A stretch of DNA of 64,000 nt from an uncultured Paracoccaceae bacterium. Lineage in GTDB: Bacteria > Pseudomonadota > Alphaproteobacteria > Rhodobacterales > Rhodobacteraceae. This document shows, piece after piece, positions 58,474-64,000 of the stretch. The DNA lies in assembly GCA_943787985.1 (NCBI GenBank), contig CALSOO010000005.1, forward strand, positions 519,858 through 583,857. Direction: 5' to 3'. Each line of letters starts with the position of its first letter. The first letter of the stretch is position 1. Both the position numbers and the translations under genes were made by a program. The notes beneath the pieces were generated by a model. It saw only the letters and a program-made list of their open reading frames with translations, did no database searches and was not told where the DNA came from.

Positions 58474-59193
58474 ATGGCCAAAGCAACAAAACGCAAAACT
58501 CCAAAGACCAAGACCCCGCGCAAGCCATTGCGTTGGCTGATGTGGCAGTCTGTCCGTTTGGTGAGTGTCGTGTTTTTGGTTTCTGTTTTTCTGGTCGTTG
58601 TCGGCACGGTTTTGAACCCGTTCACCACCATTTACATGAGCCAGGAGGCTCGTCGTTTGGGTGGTGTGGATTATGAATGGGTCCCCCTTGAAGAGATTGC
58701 GCCTGTGATGGCGCGTTCCGTTGTGGCCGCAGAGGATGCGAATTTTTGCAATCACTGGGGTTTTGATGTCGAGGCGATCAAAGACGCCATCGAGGATGGC
58801 AGTTCCCGCGGTGCGTCAACCCTGAGTCAGCAGACTGTCAAAAACGTCTATTTGTGGCACGGTCGGACGTATACGCGCAAAGCTTTGGAGGCTGTGGGCA
58901 CGTTGCTGGTCGAGGCGGTTTGGTCCAAGCGTCGTGTCGTGGAGGTGTATTTGAACATCGCCGAGTTTGATGAGGGCGTGTTTGGTGTCGAGGCCGCGTC
59001 CCGTCACTACTTTGGTGTGGGTCCCGAAAGTCTGACCGGGGTACAGGCCGCCCGATTGGCCGCAATATTGCCCGCCCCCAAGACCCGTTCCGCCAGTCGC
59101 CCGACAGCCTATATTCGCAAACGTGCGTCCCAGATCATGGATGGAGCGGCCACAATTCGCGCTGATGGGCGTGCTGCGTGTTTCGAGAGTTGA
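58474..59193 (+). CDS. mtgA: monofunctional peptidoglycan glycosyltransferase
   Basis: 239 residues. A basic N-terminus leads into one membrane anchor (RLVSVVFLVSVFLVVVGTVL). The GT51 catalytic Glu motif is AAEDANFCNHWGFDVEAIKD, followed by GASTLSQQTVKNVYLWHGRT and WSKRRVVEVYLNIAEFDEGV. It polymerises lipid II into glycan strands at the outer face of the inner membrane. It lacks a transpeptidase domain, so it is the monofunctional type. It begins 16 bases after the gltB hairpin. Confidence 0.93.
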   Translation: MAKATKRKTPKTKTPRKPLRWLMWQSVRLVSVVFLVSVFLVVVGTVLNPFTTIYMSQEARRLGGVDYEWVPLEEIAPVMARSVVAAEDANFCNHWGFDVEAIKDAIEDGSSRGASTLSQQTVKNVYLWHGRTYTRKALEAVGTLLVEAVWSKRRVVEVYLNIAEFDEGVFGVEAASRHYFGVGPESLTGVQAARLAAILPAPKTRSASRPTAYIRKRASQIMDGAATIRADGRAACFES

Positions 59194-59251
59194 AAAACCC
59201 CGCGCGGACAGGCATTGAAGGCATATACTTGAATTGTTCCTTGGATTGCTC

Positions 59252-59917
59252 ATGGCCCGTCTGTTCCACGTTCCGTTGTCTCCGTTTTGCCGAAAGGTTC
59301 GTTTGAGCCTTGCCGAAAAGAAGATCGAGGTGGATTTGGTCGAGGAGCGCTATTGGGAGCAAGACCCCGATTTCATGCGTCGCAACCCTGCTGGAAAAGT
59401 GCCGGTTCTGCGCCTTGACGGGATCATGATGTCCGAGAGTGCCGCGATTTGCGAGTACATCGAGGAAACCCGCCCCGAGCCGTCCTTGATGCCGGCTGAC
59501 AGCGTTGCCAAGCTGGAAGTGCGCCGCTTGGTGTCGTGGTTTGATGACAAGTTTCACAACGAGGTGACGTCGAACCTGTTGTACGAGCGCGTCAACAAGA
59601 AGGTTATGAAGCAGGGTTATCCTGACAGCAAAAACGTCAAAGCAGGCGCCAAAGCGATCAAGTATCATCTGGATTACATGACGTGGTTGTTGGATCACCG
59701 CCGATGGTTGGCCGGTGATGCGATGACGTTGGCCGATTTTGCGGCTGCCGCGCATTTGTCGTCGTTGGACTATATTTCTGATGTGGATTGGAACCGCTCT
59801 GACAGCGTCAAAGACTGGTATGCAAAGATCAAGTCCCGCCCTGCCTTTCGGTCGATTCTTGCGGATCAGGTTTCCGGCTTCCCCCCCCCGCAGCATTACA
59901 ATGATCTGGATTTTTAA
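59252..59917 (+). CDS. glutathione S-transferase family protein
   Basis: 221 residues from ATG 59252 (an upstream in-frame start at 59234 is less likely). The N-terminal thioredoxin-fold start ARLFHVPLSPFCRKVRLSLA carries the usual glutathione Cys/Ser position. GKVPVLRLDGIMMSESAAIC is the cis-proline and glutathione-contact block. The helical C-terminal domain includes WLAGDAMTLADFAAAAHLSS. It may detoxify electrophiles or act on a specific substrate; context gives no clue. Confidence 0.9.
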   Translation: MARLFHVPLSPFCRKVRLSLAEKKIEVDLVEERYWEQDPDFMRRNPAGKVPVLRLDGIMMSESAAICEYIEETRPEPSLMPADSVAKLEVRRLVSWFDDKFHNEVTSNLLYERVNKKVMKQGYPDSKNVKAGAKAIKYHLDYMTWLLDHRRWLAGDAMTLADFAAAAHLSSLDYISDVDWNRSDSVKDWYAKIKSRPAFRSILADQVSGFPPPQHYNDLDF

Positions 59918-59930
59918 GGCGCAGGTCGCA

Positions 59931-59975
59931 TTGGGGCTCTGCCCCAAACCCCGAGGTTTATTTGGCGAGATGAAG
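59931..59975 (+). repeat. hairpin repeat upstream of queG (diverged copy)
   Basis: TTGGGGCTCTGCCCCAAACC (59931-59950) and CCGAGGTTTATTTGGCGAGA (59951-59970) follow the same order as the copies at 31123 and 63066: hairpin, CCCCGAGG-type run, TATTTGGC, GA-rich tail. It ends at the queG start and its tail supplies the likely ribosome-binding purines. Confidence 0.55.
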
Positions 59976-61015
59976 TGGATCTGAAGGCACGCATTATTGA
60001 GCAGGCCTTGGGTGAGGGGTTTGTTATGGCCCGTATCTGTCGTCCGGATGCCGTGCCTGATGTCCCTGATCGCCTGGCTGCTTTTATCGAGGCGGGGTAT
60101 CACGGGCAGATGGCGTGGATGGCGGAGCGCATGCATTGGCGCGCCAATCCAGCGGCTTTGTGGCCAGAGGCGCGGTCTGTGTTGATGTTGGCCGAGAGCT
60201 ATACGCCGGAACATGACCCCCGGGCTGTTTTGGAGGCGCCCGAGAAGGGTGCAATTTCTGTTTATGCCCAGAACCGCGATTATCATGACATTGTGAAGAA
60301 GCGTTTGAAGCGGTTGGCCCGTTGGATGATTGTGGAAGCTGGTGGTCAGGTGAAGGTGTTTGTGGACACTGCCCCTGTGCCCGAAAAGGCCCTTGGCATG
60401 GCTGCGGGTTTGGGCTGGCAGGGCAAACATACCAATCTTGTGAGTCGTGAATGGGGCAATTGGGCCTTTTTAGGCTCTGTATTTACCACATTGGATTTGG
60501 AGCCTGACGCGGCCGGGATCGATCATTGCGGGACATGCCAATCCTGTTTGGACGTGTGTCCAACCAATGCGTTTCCTGCGCCTTATCAGCTCGATGCGCG
60601 GCGCTGTATTTCCTATTTGACCATCGAGCATAGTGGCGCCGTGGATGAAGGCTTGCGCGCTTTGATGGGCAATCACATTTATGGATGTGATGATTGCCTT
60701 GCCGCGTGCCCGTGGAACAAGTTTGCCGTTGCGGCGCGGGATATGCGTTATGCGGCGCGGGATGATTTGGCCGCCCCTGATCTGGCAGATTTGGTCACTT
60801 TGGATGATGCCGCATTTCGTGCGAAGTTTTCGGGCTCGGCGGTCAAGCGCATCGGGCGTGACCGTTTTGTGCGCAATGTTTTGTATGCCATTGGCAATTC
60901 GGGTTTGGCGTCTTTGCGTGGAGCAGCGCAGGAGCTGTGTGAAGACCCTGACGAGGCCGTCTCTGACGCGGCGCGGTGGGCCGTGACGCAACTGGACAAG
61001 ACGTGTCGCGTGTAG
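59975..61015 (+). CDS. queG: epoxyqueuosine reductase QueG
   Basis: 346 residues from GTG 59975, the first reasonable start. The cobalamin-dependent reductase core includes [20 protein letters not shown] and [20 protein letters not shown]. Two [4Fe-4S] motifs are [19 protein letters not shown] and [14 protein letters not shown]. It performs the last step of queuosine synthesis in tRNA. The start sits on the tail of a GC-rich repeat, which is unusual but does not disturb the reading frame. The hyuA gene follows after 34 bases. Confidence 0.93.
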   Translation: MDLKARIIEQALGEGFVMARICRPDAVPDVPDRLAAFIEAGYHGQMAWMAERMHWRANPAALWPEARSVLMLAESYTPEHDPRAVLEAPEKGAISVYAQNRDYHDIVKKRLKRLARWMIVEAGGQVKVFVDTAPVPEKALGMAAGLGWQGKHTNLVSREWGNWAFLGSVFTTLDLEPDAAGIDHCGTCQSCLDVCPTNAFPAPYQLDARRCISYLTIEHSGAVDEGLRALMGNHIYGCDDCLAACPWNKFAVAARDMRYAARDDLAAPDLADLVTLDDAAFRAKFSGSAVKRIGRDRFVRNVLYAIGNSGLASLRGAAQELCEDPDEAVSDAARWAVTQLDKTCRV

Positions 61016-61049
61016 CCTCTATGTGGGGATCAGCGCAGGGAGTTTGAGC

Positions 61050-63019
61050 ATGGCGATATTGTTGGGCGTAGATACAGGCGGCACCTATACGGATGCGGTT
61101 TTGATCCGTGATGAAGAGGTTGTTATTGCGTCTGCCAAACATCTGACCACCCGCCATGATTTGGCCATCGGGGTTGGAGGTGCGGTAGGCGCTGTGCTGG
61201 CCCAATCCGGCGTCGATCCGGCTGATATTTCTATGGCGTCCCTGTCTACGACTCTTGCAACCAACGCGTTGGTTGAAGGGCAAGGCGGGCGCGTTGCCTT
61301 GATCATTATCGGGTTTCGCGCGCAGGACATGGACAAACATGGGATGACTGATGCCCTGAAGGGTGACCCATCCATTGTTCTGGAAGGTGGTCATGACCAT
61401 TCTGGTGGTGAGGCTGCGCCACTGGATGAAAATGCACTCATTGCCTTTTTAGAGACACATAAAGATAGTGTGAGCGGTTTTGCTGTGGCGTCCCAGTTTG
61501 CGACCCGCAATCCTGCTCATGAGCTGCGCGCGGCTGCATTGGTAACACAGATCACGGGTCGCCCTGTGTCTGCGTCCCATCAACTCTCTGCAAAGCTGAA
61601 CGGCCCGAAACGCGCGCTGACAGCGGTGTTGAATGCGCGTTTGATCGGGATGATCGAGCGGCTGATCGGCCGCGCTGAAGATACGTTGAAAGAGCTTGGT
61701 GTGTCGGCGCCGATGATGGTCGTGCGCGGTGACGGAGCGCTGATTTCTGCCCAACAGGCGCGGTTGCGTCCGATTGAAACGATATTGAGTGGACCGGCAG
61801 CGTCCATTGTGGGGGCACAGTGGATGACCGGCGCGCAGCACGCGTTGGTGTCTGACATCGGCGGAACGACGACGGATGTTGCGATTCTGCGTGATGGCCG
61901 TCCTGCGATTGATCCGGCAGGCGCGCGTGTCGGGACCTATCGTACTATGGTCGAGGCCGTTGCCATGCGGACCACCGGCCTTGGCGGGGACAGTGAGGTG
62001 CATTTTTTGGCGACAGGGTTGAAGGGTGGCGTTTCGTTGGGGCCGCGCCGCGTTCTGCCCGTGTCATTGGTTGCTGTCGATGCGCCTGACGTGGTGCACA
62101 GGGCCTTGGACAGTCAACTGCGCAGCACCATGGCTGGAGAGTATGATGGCCGTTTTGTGCGCGCCGTTGCAGGGCAAAGCACCGAGGGGTTGGCCCCGCG
62201 TGATGCAGTCGTTCTGGAGCGGATCGGGCAAGCGGTGCATCCATTGGGTGATGTGTTGAAGGCGCGCACGGAAGTTGCTGCTTTGAGGCGCTTGGTCGAG
62301 CGTGGCTTGGTGCAGGTTGCGGGTGTGACGCCGTCTGATGCGAGCCATGCGCTGGGCCGTGTTGATGCGTGGGACGGTGACGCGGCGCGCAAGGCGTTGA
62401 CGCTGTTTGGTCGCCGGCGCACCGGTGCTGGAGAGATTTTGGCGAAAGAGCCTGACGCGATGGCGCGTATCATTATTGATCAATTGACCGAGCAGACTGG
62501 ATTGGCCTTGTTAGAGAGTGCTTTTGCGGAAGAAGAGCGCCCTTTTGGTGTTTCCGAAGACGTTTTGGCCCGCCATGTCCTGACCCAACGGGGGCTGCGC
62601 AGCCATCGCGGTTTGATGCGTGTGGATGTGGGTATCGATGTGCCTGTCGTGGGATTGGGGGCTTCGGCTGCGAGCTATTATCCTGCCGTTGGGACGTTGA
62701 TGGGGTGTGAGATGATTTTGCCTGAGCATGCTGGTGTGGCCAACGCCATCGGGGCTGTGGTGGGCCGCGTTACAATGCGCCGCTGTGGGACGGTGACAGC
62801 GCCGAGCGAGGGTCTGTTTCGCGTCCATTTGGAGACTGGTCCGCAGGACTTTGGCACTGCTGATCTGGCGTTGGCGCGCTTGGAAGAGGTGCTTTGTGCG
62901 CGCGGCGATCGCGTGATGCGCAAGAGGCCGGTGCCGTGGACATTCAGGTACGTGTGGAGAGCGATATTCGCACCGCGCAGGCCGAAGCCCGCGAGGTGTT
63001 TGTTGAAGCGACTTTTTGA
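61050..63019 (+). pseudogene. hyuA: hydantoinase/oxoprolinase subunit A (HyuA), frameshifted near the C-terminus
   Basis: From ATG 61050 (AGGGAG precedes) the protein reads ILLGVDTGGTYTDAVLIRDE, the ATP-binding ASKHA-like start, and SDIGGTTTDVAILRDGRPA in the middle. The frame is good up to about residue 620. Near 62915 one base is lost; the true frame then reads AQEAGAVDIQVRVESDIRTA and reaches TGA at 63017-63019 within a T-run that may hold extra bases. Members cleave hydantoins or 5-oxoproline with ATP and normally act with subunit B; no hyuB follows in the window. Confidence 0.75.
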
Positions 63020-63065
63020 CGGTCGAGGCTGCCGGTCGTCCGAGGGTGGCTGGCTGCATGTCTTC

Positions 63066-63110
63066 CGGGGGCCAGCCCCCGGACCCCCGGGGTATTTGGC
63101 ACCGAAAGGA
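63066..63110 (+). repeat. GC-rich hairpin repeat between hyuA and msrA
   Basis: CGGGGGCCAGCCCCCGGACC (63066-63085) continues as CCCGGGGTATTTGGCACCGA (63086-63105) and AAGGA. It is the cleanest copy of the three. It lies at the converging ends of hyuA and msrA, a usual place for such elements. Confidence 0.65.
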
Positions 63111-63127
63111 AGTCTGGACCGAGCTAG

Positions 63128-63636
63128 TTACTCTGCGGCCCGTTTGGGCAGCGTCCAATCGGGTCGAATGAAGTGGCATGTGTAGCCGTTTGGCGTGCGC
63201 TCCAGATAGTCCTGATGTTCTGGTTCCGCTTCCCAAAAGTCGCTGACGGGGTCGACTTCGGTCACCACTTTGCCGGGCCAGATGCCTGAGGCGTCTACAT
63301 CTGCGATTGTGTCGAGTGCCACTGCTTTCTGCGCTTCATCGACGTAGTAGATCGCCGAGCGGTAGCTCAGCCCGCGGTCGTTCCCCTGCCGGTTTGGCGT
63401 GGTCGGATCGTGGATCTGGAAGAAGAATTCCAACACGTCCCGATAGGTCATAACGCTGGTATCAAAGATGATTTCGATCCCTTCGGCGTGTGTGCCGTGG
63501 TTGCGGTAGGTCGCGTTCGGCACGTCCCCTCCCGGTGTAGCCCACCCGGGTCGAGATCACGCCGGGCTTTGCGGCGGATCAGATCCTGCATGCCCCAGAA
63601 GCATCCTCCGGCCAGTACTGCGCGTTCTTGTGTCAT
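63128..63636 (-). pseudogene. msrA: peptide-methionine (S)-S-oxide reductase, two single-base insertions
   Basis: The start [20 protein letters not shown] holds the catalytic Cys in GGCFWG. The long downstream frame reads [40 protein letters not shown] and [18 protein letters not shown], all MsrA signatures. Inserted bases near 63569 and 63532 shift the frame between these parts. Without them the gene is 507 bases, 169 codons with stop. MsrA repairs oxidised methionine. The start overlaps the msrB stop (ATGA). Confidence 0.85.
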
Positions 63637-64000
63637 GCTACGTCCTCCACTTGATCGATGTAGTCGCCGTATCCTTCGGCCTTCCATGTCGTCGCGGTGG
63701 ACGAAGCGGAGCGATGCGGAATTGATGCAGTACCGCAGGCCGCCCCGATCCTGTGGGCCGTCGGGAAACACGTGGCCAAGGTGGCTGTCGCCGTGTTTGG
63801 AGCGCACTTCGGTCCTGATCATGCCCAGAGACGCGTCGCTGAATTCCTCGACGTAGGCGCTCACGATGGGTTTGGTGAAGCTGGGCCAGCCGCAGCCGCT
63901 TTCGTATTTGTCACCGGAGGCAAACAGCGGCTCGCCGGAGACGATGTCGACGTAGATGCCGGGTTCTTTGTTGGCCAGCAATTTGCCCGTCCCGGGCCGT
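63633..64000 (-). pseudogene. msrB: peptide-methionine (R)-S-oxide reductase, 5' partial and frameshifted
   Basis: Reads [20 protein letters not shown], then [20 protein letters not shown], the catalytic domain of MsrB, and [20 protein letters not shown] with the catalytic Cys. An inserted base near 63682 shifts the last 15 residues; repaired, the gene would end [12 protein letters not shown] and stop at 63633-63635, overlapping the msrA start. The 5' end lies beyond the window edge, so the N-terminus and any zinc-ligand cysteines there are not visible. Confidence 0.85.

Overview
The window is a piece of a marine alphaproteobacterial chromosome, most likely from a Roseobacter-group (Rhodobacterales) aerobic anoxygenic phototroph. 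The basis is a bacteriochlorophyll and reaction-centre assembly block in Rhodobacterales order (bchFNBHLM-lhaA-puhABC-acsF-puhE-hemA-cycA), the PpsR/PpaA regulator pair, the oxygen-dependent cyclase AcsF, and housekeeping genes with the same look. Functions are assigned by reading motifs and recalled family features; no database search was run.

Layout. 0-2.1 kb: yaeQ, a D-lyxose isomerase-like cupin and an unknown protein. 2.2-18.8 kb: a large catabolic and uptake cluster made of a TetR regulator, a class V PLP enzyme, a CaiB-type CoA transferase, an M20 deacylase, a small Cys-rich secreted protein, an oligopeptide-type ABC transporter (binding protein, two permeases, fused double ATPase), two cupins, a divergent histone-deacetylase-fold amidohydrolase, an SDR, a P1 (DmpA-type) aminopeptidase, an alpha/beta hydrolase and a TPR protein. 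Its substrate is unknown; the enzyme set suggests import and hydrolysis of an N-acylated or amide-bonded compound. 18.8-21.2 kb: an isolated cheR-cheD pair and a fumarylacetoacetase-family hydrolase. 21.2-44.0 kb: half of a photosynthesis gene cluster. bchG-pucC-like-bchP-idi and ppsR-ppaA run leftward; bchF through hemA, then cycA, run rightward. The ppaA/bchF divergent region and the bchG start carry good PpsR boxes (TGT-N12-ACA). No puf, crt, bchCXYZ or bchIDO genes are present, and both ends of the block abut unrelated DNA.

44.0-49.5 kb: an AT-richer mobile region. It holds an IS6-family remnant directly after the cycA terminator, a Fic protein gene, IS21- and IS66-like fragments, a headless excisionase-like fragment, a tyrosine integrase, a membrane-protein gene interrupted by an in-frame TGA, and tRNA-Leu(CAG). 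A 22-23 bp copy of the tRNA 3' end lies at both edges of the integrase segment, marking a probable att pair.

49.6-64 kb: housekeeping genes (NDUFA9-like protein, uppP, gltD, GFA protein, gltB, mtgA, GST, queG, hyuA, msrA, msrB). Five of these coding sequences carry one or more single-base indels: the NDUFA9 homologue, gltB, hyuA, msrA and msrB. Removing five inserted bases from gltB and two from msrA gives exact whole-codon lengths, so sequencing or assembly error is at least as likely as real decay. A Rhodobacterales-type GC-rich hairpin repeat occurs three times, once in frame inside bchB.
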